Part shown: positions 32,000-41,600 of the stretch, piece after piece
Layout of the letters: every line of letters begins with the position of its first letter
Position numbering within the stretch: the stretch's first letter is position 1
Source: Axinella damicornis
Lineage: Eukaryota > Porifera > Demospongiae > Axinellida > Axinellidae
Assembly (NCBI GenBank): GCA_963931865.1
Contig: OZ007513.1
Coordinates: 2,895,914 to 2,959,913 of the forward strand
Direction of reading: 5' to 3'
Length of the DNA stretch: 64,000 nt
The notes under the pieces: model-generated
Told to the model about the DNA's origin: nothing
Database searches by the model: none
What the model saw: the letters and a program-made list of their open reading frames with translations, nothing else
Position numbers and translations under genes: made by a program

Positions 32000-32578
32000 T
32001 GAAGTTGCAAAAAAACCAAAGCTGATCGAGATCATATGTTACATTCAAGTCAGACTACAATGAGATGGAGGGGTACATACAGAGAACAAGGGTAAAGGCC
32101 CACAGATCCCTGCTGGCTCGCCTGAGGGGAACAGCACCTCTCCAAATTGAGTTAGGCAGATATGTTTGCCTCCCTGTGGAAGAGAGAAAGTGCAAGTCCT
32201 GCAATACAGGCATGGTGGAGGATGAGCAGCATTTCTGTGTAGGTTGCCCCAGCTTGAAGAAAGCTAGGGGCCCTCTGCTGCATCGGATGGAGCAAGCTCA
32301 CCCAGGCTTTGCAATGTTACTAAGGACAATGACAAATTCGTTCGAATTGTGCAGCAGGCAAATCTGGACAGTCACATTGCCAAACTTTTATACATAATGT
32401 TCATCAACAGAGGTGATCACTAAGTACTGTAGTCTTTTCACTGTAAATAGCATCGGTTTAATGATGTATGACATTGTGTCTTTTATAAAATTAGTGTATG
32501 TGTGTGACTTGTAAGTCGTGTGTGTCGGCTGAGTGCATATTGCACATGTCACAAGAATAAAATCTTATCTATCTATAC
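32000..32578 (+). mobile_element. LINE 3' fragment in the B3 flank
   Basis: Reads RSLLARLRGTAPLQIELGRY, then a Cys-rich CKSC...VEDEQHFCVGC segment, the usual C-terminal zinc-knuckle-like end of several LINE ORFs. It ends in 'aataaaatcttatctatcta' with a short (TATC)n tail. It splits the B3 3' flank, which resumes at 32577. Confidence 0.75.
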
Positions 32579-32945
32579 CATATATACTATTACATGTATG
32601 CTCCTGGATTGCTCCACCAGCATACAAGCCTTCTTGTAGGTCTGCACTACTTGTATAGCTAGCTATGTATTCGCTTGCCTTTGGCATAGGCAAGTCATTT
32701 CACTCTAGTCTGAACTGGATAGGCAAAAATCTGTCAAGGCCTAATGTAGCTACTCTGTCTGAGTGCATGGGGCTTGTCATGCCCAAATTTGCAAAGAGTA
32801 CAGGCGGATCCTATAAATTAAATAGTCTCATTATACAGTCATGTACCAGTATTATGTGGAAAGATATGTAAGATGGGGTTGTCACTACTGAACTGTTTTA
32901 TGCCATCATCCCTACCTTGTTCTTGACGTTTTGCTGTTTTGCAAT
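32579..32945. other. B3 3' flank and MITE-family block
   Basis: No gene. Homologous to 13660-13886 and 14390-14500, and to the inverse of 16900-17240. Homology to unit 1 ends near 32945. Confidence 0.6.
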
Positions 32946-33019
32946 AATTATTACCCATGATATAACTTTCGCCGGTACAACATCAGCCTGACACTTTGCC
33001 CACAAAAAACAACGGCGCC

Positions 33020-33250
33020 TTGGCACGGCCTCTATTGACTTCCGCCAAAGGTCACTATAGGTTCGCGGAAACCATGCACTCGCGACACCGTAGTACACCA
33101 CATCCTGCTTGTTGGTTGGTTTCGTGTCTCATTCTGCTGACCTAATACACTCGTGTTGTGCCTGTCACCTGTGAAATCATCTTTGCTGGTGTACCCTGAG
33201 ATTTGTACTTCCTGTCTGCCTTGTAGTATTCGCCGATAATGATATTCCGA
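33020..33250 (+). repeat. Upstream module of the CTLL gene family, copy without gene
   Basis: Shares 'ttccgccaaaggtca.taggttcgcg', 'ggtttcgtgtctcat' and 'cacctgtgaaatcatctttgctggtg' with 35155-35600 and 45000-45225. Those two copies each precede a small CTLL-ended gene; here no such gene follows. Confidence 0.6.
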
Positions 33251-33700
33251 GACGGGAATTGACAAAGTGAGAAATTGACAATGTGGGAAGTTTACAAACT
33301 GGGAATAGATTACTCTGGGTCGAATTCTCTGTGAGAGGCATAGGACATTGATGGAACATGTATCTATCCTTGAATACCAGGATAGATACAACACTCACAA
33401 TGAAAATGGCATAATCACCTTTATGTTGTATGAGGCCATATACAGAGCTGTCCGAAACCACGGGCTACAAGTGCAGTGCTCTAGCAATGATGCACTTCGA
33501 CTCTTCGTTCGTTAACCAACGGCTCTGGCATTCATCTCAGTGCATGTGGGAGATCTCATTAGCTGAGCTCAAGCACAAAAGCACAGTGCACTCCCTCAGT
33601 TGGACGACCTTCTCAGCTACATACGTTGAAAACACCTGGCCAGACAGTGAAGAAAACCTGTAAGCTAGGTTCAGCACCTTTTCTATATCTCTTTTGCCTG
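33251..33700. other. Unassigned interval
   Basis: Short open frames on both strands (for example 33430-33663 plus) show no recognisable motif. Nothing further is supported. Confidence 0.3.
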
Positions 33701-33799
33701 AGAATCGCGACCACATGTGCACAGGTGCCCTATAGTCTTTAGCACAGGGCTATCATGGAGTCAAAGAGCCTCCTGTATACTCTATGGGATGTGCCTCCA

Positions 33800-34140
33800 A
33801 TGTCTTAGCTGAGCCACCATCGTGTAGCTAAAGGCTCCTGTGGCTTTCTCAATTTTAGCTTGTACAGCGTCTTGATACGTTGTGAACTCATCTATGCTAT
33901 TATACCTAGGTAGGTATAACGATTGACAATTGGAATCTGCATCTCTCCAAGAATGATCATGAAGTTTGCACCTGTTTGTGCCGGGAACGTGGGTTGACGG
34001 AAATGTATTACAGCTGACTTATATATTTTGCTGTTCACACTGATACCCCACACTGCATGAACACCAATCACTCATGCACTTTCTTCAGCAATCCTGTTGT
34101 TTCTTTATTTTCAGCAAGGATAATGATAGGGACGATTCAC
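33800..34140 (-). mobile_element. Decayed non-LTR reverse transcriptase fragment
   Basis: Minus-strand reading gives KSAVIHFRQP, then IPIVNRYTYLGI. This resembles the region after the catalytic YADD in LINE reverse transcriptases, where K.KV.HFR and Y.YLG recur. It is interrupted by stops. Confidence 0.45.
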
Positions 34141-34207
34141 CAAACTGCACCCCCTCATGTAGCTAGCTACATCTGCAATGAAAATTGCCTATAACGGTAA
34201 CTACAAT

Positions 34208-34255
34208 GTCTCAACCTAGTCACACAGACATGTCTGTGTGACTAGGTTGAGACAT
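34208..34255. repeat. Perfect 24-bp-arm hairpin
   Basis: 'tgtctcaacctagtcacaca' + 'gaca' is followed directly by its exact inverse, with no loop. It could fold as a transcript or mark a small insertion. Confidence 0.9.
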
Positions 34256-34257
34256 GG

Positions 34258-34860
34258 CAACAGTATGGGTTTAGTCAAGTTCACCAGTCAAAATTTCTGA
34301 TTCAACAACAGACATTTCGGTAACTATACAGCTTCCATCATCAGCGCATAAAAACAGTAAAGGCGAACTTAAATACAAAACATCACCAAAAAAATGGCCG
34401 GAAAAGTTTAGAGAAAAGGCGAGAATGAAATAATTCAATTGTTCAAAATAATGCTAGCTAACTGTATGGTGGTGATTATGAGCTTTCAAAAGTGGTCATA
34501 AGTGGGAGGGAGGGAACTCTTGTCTCTGTTCAGAGAGAGGGTCTGCTTTCTGATATGGCATGCCTCCAGTGAGAGCCTGATGTGTAAGTTCTTATGCTGG
34601 CGGCCTGCATTCCACGCATGTTCGGCTAATAGTGATTACTTGATGTCAGCCATCCTCACTGCTCTCCTGTGTTCGTTCACCTTCTTACACAGCTTCCTCT
34701 TCACTTGGTCTCTCCTACATAGCTAAGTGGCTGGGAACTCTGCACATGGGATGCAGTAGACCACACTTGACTTCTTCATGCCTGGGATAGCATCGATAAT
34801 TTGGGTGTACCAAACTCTGCTTCAGTGTCAGCCTATGTAATCCAAGTCAGCACGGTCCTG
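34258..34860 (-). mobile_element. Penelope-like element 3' fragment (GIY-YIG remnant)
   Basis: On the minus strand, pieces read VVYCIPCAEFPATYVGETK in two frames, then KVNEHRRAVRMAD, SLLAEHAWNAG, and LSLEACHIRKQTLSLNRD to a stop near 34500. This order is that of the GIY-YIG nuclease end of Penelope-like retroelements. Frameshifts and stops show decay. After the ORF lies a hammerhead-ribozyme-like core (34312-34347). Confidence 0.6.
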
Positions 34861-35154
34861 ACCTGGAGTCCTTCAAGGGTTCCTAATCCCCCTTGACGTA
34901 TGGAAGGCAAACTGTTGTCTTTAGTTCCTCAGTGACTGTGGTACGTGGGGGGAGGCGGGTGCCCACACTCTGGTGGATGAACCTCTTGGGGTACTCACCC
35001 TCAACACGACATTCACCACACGTCCCTTCTCCTCCTCAAGTGCTCCAAATGTTGATGAAAGTGTGCCAGCCCTATGTTGCAGTGTGTGGACAACCGCAGC
35101 CTTGTACCCTGCACAAAACAACCGCGCTGTGGCAGCCTCTAAACTTTGTCTAAT
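34861..35154. other. Unassigned interval
   Basis: No supported gene. Open frames on both strands show no recognisable family. Confidence 0.3.
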
Positions 35155-35755
35155 TGATTTCCGCCAAAGGTCAATAGGTTCGCGAAAATTGACAGTAAAA
35201 GGCGGAAACCGCAACATTCTTTGTGCAACTAAACAGTGGTATAGGTAAGTAAAATTATAACATGTAGCTATAAAGCTAGATGTATCACATTTGGTCTAGT
35301 GAGGCCTAATCAGGCCAGACATTTTGTAATGCGTGTCACTGAAATAAAATCACTCATTCATCCCGCTGGTTGCATGGTTTCGTGTCTCATATAATAATAG
35401 AGGGGGCTACGTACATCCGTTTCCTTCCTGCTCAATTAGCTGAATAGCCTATCCACTCATGTCATTCCTGTCACCTGTGAAATCATCTGTGCTGGTGTAC
35501 CCTAAGTTTTGTACTTCCTGACAAGTTCCTGTCTGGCCTTGTATTTATCCTTCATAATAATAAATTATTCGCTGATAAAGATATTCCAAGCTCACAGTAA
35601 GAGTTAGTCCAACGAGAACCCCATCACACCGCCGCAATAACACCGCTCTGACAAGCTGCGCGCCGAGCTGATTTCTGCAAGTTTGGGAGTTCGAGGGTAT
35701 TACTGCCAGCCAGCTTACTTTGTCGCCATCGACAGAAAAAAGAACTGAAGAGTGA
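35155..35755 (+). promoter_or_regulatory. Upstream module of CTLL gene 1
   Basis: Repeated at 45000-45376 with the same order of blocks (gcgaa.., cgtgtctcat, cctgtgaaatcatctgtgct, aagctgcgcgccga) leading into the second CTLL gene. It probably contains the promoter and 5' leader; no TATA is obvious. Confidence 0.45.
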
Positions 35756-36076
35756 ATGATGGCGTACATGATAACGTGTCGTGTTCACGTCGTCCAAGAC
35801 GCTACGCGTGCGTGGGTGACCAATGAGTCAACTTACGGAGCCTCTATCGTTTCGTTTTGGTACAGCCCGAGCAGCAGTGACATGACCCTGGGCGACGTTG
35901 TGAGAATGATCGAGAACACTGTGGGCATGTTCATCAGAATAGGTCGTGTGACCGTACGAGGTCTAGTCGTCCAACGCGAGGACTTCGCAAATCACAAGGC
36001 TGCTGATCATCTGAGGGATGGTGAGTCGTTCATTTGCCATCTGGTTTCCAGCGCTGGCAAGTGCACTCTGCTGTAG
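35756..36076 (+). CDS. Small protein, possible ubiquitin-like fold with C-terminal CTLL
   Basis: 106 residues, family not recognised. It is one of two related copies (second at 45377-45682). Predicted layout: N-terminal strand (CRVHVV), strand (IVSFWY), helix (TLGDVVRMIEN), strand (VTVRGLVV), then ADHLRDGESFICH. Helix, strand and a late 'L-x-DGE' turn recall beta-grasp ubiquitin-like proteins. Both copies end in Cys-Thr-Leu-Leu, which fits a CaaX box with X = Leu, usually geranylgeranylated. A membrane-anchored ubiquitin-fold-like protein is therefore one idea, as inference only. The start is the first of two adjacent ATGs. No signal peptide or membrane segment. Confidence 0.5.
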   Translation: MMAYMITCRVHVVQDATRAWVTNESTYGASIVSFWYSPSSSDMTLGDVVRMIENTVGMFIRIGRVTVRGLVVQREDFANHKAADHLRDGESFICHLVSSAGKCTLL

Positions 36077-36259
36077 GGTAGGTGCAGGTATTATCAATTA
36101 TGGTTATACTTTACCACAATTTATACATGTAGACCGAATGATTGTCACTTTGCCTGAACATTGTCAAATGTATATCCTCTACCGTTTGAATGGTGCAAAG
36201 CATTTGTATTCATGATTTGGACAGTAGCTATAATATAATTGTGATGAGAAATTTAAGGG

Positions 36260-36985
36260 TAGTTCTGATTATAAAAACTCACTGCCAGAATACCAACAGG
36301 CATGTTTGCATTGAAATGGTTCTAGCAGGACCTTCTATGCTGGTAGGGTGTAGCTACCTAGCCAAATGATGATTAGGTATACACATATACTGAAAAACTG
36401 GATTGTCTCATAAAACATACCCTGTCTCATAATTGCCTCACTAACGTAAACAAATGTGATAAAAATGCAGCCAAACTATACAGTGCAGAGAAAAGACTGA
36501 AACTTTACCTACATGCATTATTAGTACAATGTATTATCTTATCTGTTAGCTTGTTGGTTAATTGAAATGGTTTCGTGTCTCATAATGGGCTAGCTACCGT
36601 CACATTTTGGGCCAACTATATATGTAGCTGCTGGCTAGGGATAAGTCGTCTCAGGAGCTTATGCGCTCTTCATGCATGTGATAAAAGAGTGTACCAAGAG
36701 TGCATGATGACATCATCGACAAGAGTGCATGATGACATCATCGACAAGAGTGCATGATGACATCATCGACAATGAGCATACACAGGAAAACACATGGTAA
36801 TTTTCTGTTGTCCTAATAAATAATGCACAGCCGGAATACCAACGATCGCATGGAAATGGAATCTTTAATGCTGGTAGGGTGTGGCTACATAGCCAAACGA
36901 TAATTAGGCATGAAACATAGCAACCCTGTCTCATAATTACCTCACTAATGATAAAATTGCAGCAAAACTGCAGCAGCTACAGACA
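36260..36985. repeat. Direct duplication around a 25-bp tandem array
   Basis: 36260-36480 and 36795-36985 are diverged direct copies ('aatgctggtagggtgtgg.tacatagccaaa', 'gtctcataattacctcacta'). Between them, 36696-36770 has three exact 25-bp units of 'aagagtgcatgatgacatca' + 'tcgac', each with an interrupted palindrome TGATG-A-CATCA. Confidence 0.8.
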
Positions 36986-38425
36986 ATAATATATAATTTT
37001 AATGGCAATAGAGGCCAGGAAGGCCCAATAGTCAAAATACGGAGGATTATATACAATTGACTGGAGTGCTTTATGTCGAATATTCAATGCATAACTGGTG
37101 GAGAATGCTGGATTCAGAATTGAGCATCGATCGAATAGCACACCTCTTGCATTGCTGTTGTCATAGAGTTTGCAGGCAATGAGGAAATGAGGTTCGTCCT
37201 CAACCTGATTGGTACAAAACCAGCAGGTCCGTTGTTCTACTGGCAGAAGGGTGGGGAGGGCATAACGTCCGGTCTCAATTCTTAATAGGTGGGCACTTGT
37301 TCTAAGTTTTGTGATTGGCACTCGAAGGTAGGGAGGTAGATTCAAATACGCTTCACAGGAGAATTCTTCCTTAAATAAACGGTAAGTTCTCAGTTTCCCG
37401 GAGGAGGCATTGAGCTCACTCTCCCAAGATTGTCTGTACTGATCTTCACATCTCAGGGAGAAATTTGAGATGAAGCCTGTTGGGTCAACACTACTTGGGT
37501 TCAGCCACACATTGCCAAAGCCTGTACGATCTAGCAGGTTTTTAATCTGGCTCAGCCATGACTTGGCTGAAGGAAGAGAGGAGAGAAGTAGATATGCTTC
37601 TTTCAGCAGGGGTTATATATCCCAGTTAGTAGCAAGCCTCAGCCAAATTTGATTACAATAGCCTTCCTGCGGATTTCCAGTGAGAACCTTCCCAGCTCAC
37701 TAGGTTTGTGGCAGATTGTGGGAGACCAAGTGCAAACTTGCAAAATCGTCGGTGAACCTGTTCAATTTCCGTCACAAGGTTTCCACCCCAGATCTCGCAG
37801 GCATATTCTAAACTGGATCTCACTAGAGAATCAAACAAGTGGCCAAGAAGAGCAGGCTTGGGATAGTGGAGGTGAGATGCTTTACTCATAAGCGAGAATA
37901 TAGTGCTTTGTTTGTTTGGCCGGCCAGGGTGGTTGCTGCTTTCTTGTAAGTACCATTGCGCTGTAATAACAGCCCCAGATATTTATATTCATTGGTAATT
38001 TCAAGGATAGATTCGTTGATAGAAAAACTGTAGTTCTGTGGGTATCTACTTCTTGAGAACACCACTACTTTCGTTTTCTCTTGGTTCACTTGGATGTGCC
38101 ATTTGTGGCAATATCCTGCCAGGATGTCCAGAGATCTCTGGAGGCCAGTGTGGCTATCTGCCAATAGTACCAGGTCATCTGCGAACATTAGTAGGGGTAA
38201 TCTTGTATGTACTAAGGTGACAGCACCAGACTGTTCATTTCGCAGAGTTTGCTCAAGGTCTGCTACATATAGGCAGAAAAGTAAAGGGCTTAGGTTGCAA
38301 CCCTGTCTAACTCCTCTCTTGCAGGGAAAAACAGGGGAAATGTGGCCATTTAACAACAGCGCTGATGATGCATTGCCATACATGCTTTGCAATAGATGCA
38401 GCAGTTTGTTACTTATTCCACGGTC
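36977..38425 (-). mobile_element. LINE, 3' part (split by BEL insertion)
   Basis: Minus-strand frames give GISNKLLHLLQSMYG, GVRQGCNLSPLLF, the catalytic FADDLVLLADS, VNQEKTKVVVF, NEYKYLGLLL, LFDSLVRSSLEYACEIWGG and an ending with CWFC...EDEPHFLIAC. This is a reverse transcriptase plus C-terminal CCHC-like tail. Frames are broken near 37510, 37650 and 37886. The 5' continuation lies beyond the BEL element at 44659-44950. Confidence 0.85.
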
Positions 38426-38586
38426 TGATGAGTCCAGACTTGGATTAGAGACGATATAGACCACTACTACGCTAACTCACTTCAACGATTTTGCAAAAGT
38501 TCATTCTGAATATGCGTGAGGAAATTTTTACAATGATGCAATGGGAAATGACAAAACAGGAAATGACAAGAGAACTACGCACAACA
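38426..38586 (-). repeat. 3' LTR of BEL element
   Basis: 161 bases, identical to 44498-44658. Confidence 0.95.
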
Positions 38587-38687
38587 TACCGCCGGCCTAA
38601 GACCTAGAGGGTCTTACAATCACATGTGAAATGTACAATCAATTAAAAAGGTGATCAGAGAATAGGCGACAAAAGCTCTAAATTCAG

Positions 38688-41600
38688 TTATTCAGTTTCG
38701 TTAGGCAAGATCAAGGCAACCTTGGTCACAGGTCGTCTGTAGACTCCAGATTGCGTCTTGACTTCAACAACACGCACCAAATGATCTTCACCATGGAAAG
38801 TTTTGACAATTCTTCCTAGAGGCCACCTCGTTGGAACCAGATTAGCATCTTGCAAAATAACAATGTCATTGACTTGGATGTTTCTTGAAGGCTTGTGCCA
38901 TTTGTTGTAGGCTCTGAGACTTGTGAGGTATTCTTGACGCCATCTCTCCCAAAACTGTCGAATCAAATTCTGACACAAATCCCAGCGACGTAACAGAGAC
39001 ACGGGTCGATAAGAAAATGATGGATCAGGGAGCGACTCTAGGGGTCTTCCGATTAGAAAATGGCCAGGCGTCAACACATCTATTCCCTCACCGTCACATG
39101 GGAAGGCAACAAGCGGCCGGCTGTTCATACATGCTTCAATTTGAGTCAAAATAGTAGAACACTCCTCAAAGGTAAGCTTCACATCGGACACAACACGCTT
39201 GAGATGATATTTCATACTCTTCACGGCTGACTCCCACAATCCTCCGAAGTGAGGTGCCTTTTCAGGTATGAACTTCCATTCTATGTGTTGAGTTGCACAA
39301 AATTCAGAAATGTCCTTCTGTGCCATCTGAGTGTTTAGAAACTTCACTAGTTCTTTGAGATCGCTCTTTGCACCAACAAAATTGGAACCATGGTCACTCC
39401 AGAGTAATTTGGGCTTTCCACGTCTGGCTATAAAGCGTCTCAGTGCAGAAATGAAACAATCTGAGGTCAAGTCTGAAACTAGCTCAAGATGCACTGCCTT
39501 GACAGACAATGAGACAAATACACACACGTACGACTTCACAATCGTAGGTTTACGGACATACCCGTACTTGGTGTATATGGGTCCAGCGTAGTCCACTCCA
39601 ACATTCTCGAAAACAATGTCGGGAGTCACTCTCTCAATCGGGAGTTGGCCCATCTGCTGTGGTTCTGGTTTCTTGGAGTGACGGCGACAAACAACACAAC
39701 TGCGAGTAACAGTACGAATGGCCTTGCGACCACCAACTATGTGGTATTTACCATTGAGAGAAGAGCTGAGCAGAGTAATACCAGCGTGCACGAGACGGGT
39801 GTGCTCAAACTGGATAATCAACTTTGTGAGTGTGTGTTTGCCAGACAGAATGATTGGATGCATAGCGGAATATGCTAGGTTCGATTTCTGTTCTCTTCCT
39901 GAGACTCTCAACAGCCCATTAGAGTCCAAAAATGGGTGTAATCGTGTCAGTGAGCTGCTGAATGGGATAGATTTCTTCATTTTCAGATTCTCAATTTCTT
40001 TACCGAAGCAAGCGGCTTGTGAGGAAGACAACCAGTAGTTTTCTGCACGGGTTATCTCTTGAACAGTCAGAGGTGAGAAGTTTTGAATGGCTTCAGTGTT
40101 GACACCGGAGACACGACAATTGTTGATGAATCGCATTACCCATGCGGTGACCCGGACTATTTTGAGATAAGAGGAGAAACGATCCAATGGGAATAGAGAG
40201 CGATTAGTCTCGACAGATGCTAGATGACAGGTAGTCACCAGTTCGGTATCACTCTCATCACGTGTCAATTGTGGCTGTCGTGGCCAGTTTGAAGTTGAGG
40301 ATACGAGCCATTCAGGACCGTTCCACCAAAGGTCATGGTTTACCAGTTGACATGGGAGCAAGCCCCTTGAAGCACAATCAGCCGGATTCTGTTCTCCGGG
40401 AACATGTTTCCATCGGTTGGGAGGGATGTGATCAAGTATGAATGAGATACGATTGCCAACATACACCTTGAAGCGACGTGGGCTGCCATCAAGCCAATTC
40501 AACACAATAGTGCTGTCGGTCCAAGCATGTATGTTCTCGATGGGAATGCCCAAGGTCTGCCTGATATGATCTAGCAACTTGCTGAGAAGGTACGCACCAC
40601 AAAGCTCCAATCTGGGAATAGTGAGCCGTTTTAGCGGGGCAACTTTGGTCTTGGATGCAACCAATGAGACATGCACTCTTCCTCTGGTGTCGGTCAGGCG
40701 CAAATAGACAACTGCAGCATATGCACTCTCAGAGGCGTCGCTGAATCCATGTAGTTGCATCGACACAATCTCAACTTCTTTCGGGAAGTAACATCGAGGG
40801 ATGTGCACCTGAGAGAGAGATTTTAATTGTGAGCTCCAAAGAGTCCACTCATCGGCAACTGATTCTGGAACCTCTTCGTCCCAATCAACTCCAGCTTCCC
40901 ACACTCTCTGCAGTAGAATCTTAGCCTTGATTATGACGGGAGCAAACCAACCTAAGACATCATAGGTTTTGGCTATAGCAGACACTAAAGCTCGTTTTGT
41001 CAACGGGTCATGAGGTGATTGATCGGCCACGCTAAGTCTGAAGTGGTCCAAAACAGAGTGCCACTCGATGCCGAGTGTCTTGTGGTAGATCTCATCTTGA
41101 TCAGAGATGGTGAGTGAGGTTTCGTTATCTCTGAGCTCAGGGGGTACTCCTTCTAAGACACCGGGACTACTGGAATTCCACTTTCTTAGCAAGAAGTCGG
41201 CCTTGGCAAACAGTCCTTGAAGTTGACGACACAGTTCAATTCCTTCTTCAACTGAGTCAGCTCCTGTTAGGCAGTCATCAACATAGAAGGCCTCGTTCAC
41301 GGTCTTGGTAGCCAAGGGGTATTCATGAGCAAAGTCAGCAGCATTTTGTTTAACTGCCATGTTTGCCACGAAAGATGACGAAGACACACCAAATGTGACT
41401 CTGGTCATCCTGAAATCGTGGAGAGTCTCGTCTGGAGTACTTCTCCACACAAAGCGGTGAAGGTCACGATCAGATGGAGGTAGTTCAATGGCTCTGTACA
41501 TCTTGCTGATGTCAGCCACCAGGGCTATACGATGCATTCGAAACCGAATCAGGACGTCAATCAGGGAAGAGTGTACTGTGGGGCCTACCATTAGTGTGTC

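Noticed and set aside
35155..35250. Coding frames around 34893-35248
   Set aside because: Open on both strands over the repeated upstream module; no recognisable protein and not conserved as protein in the other module copies.
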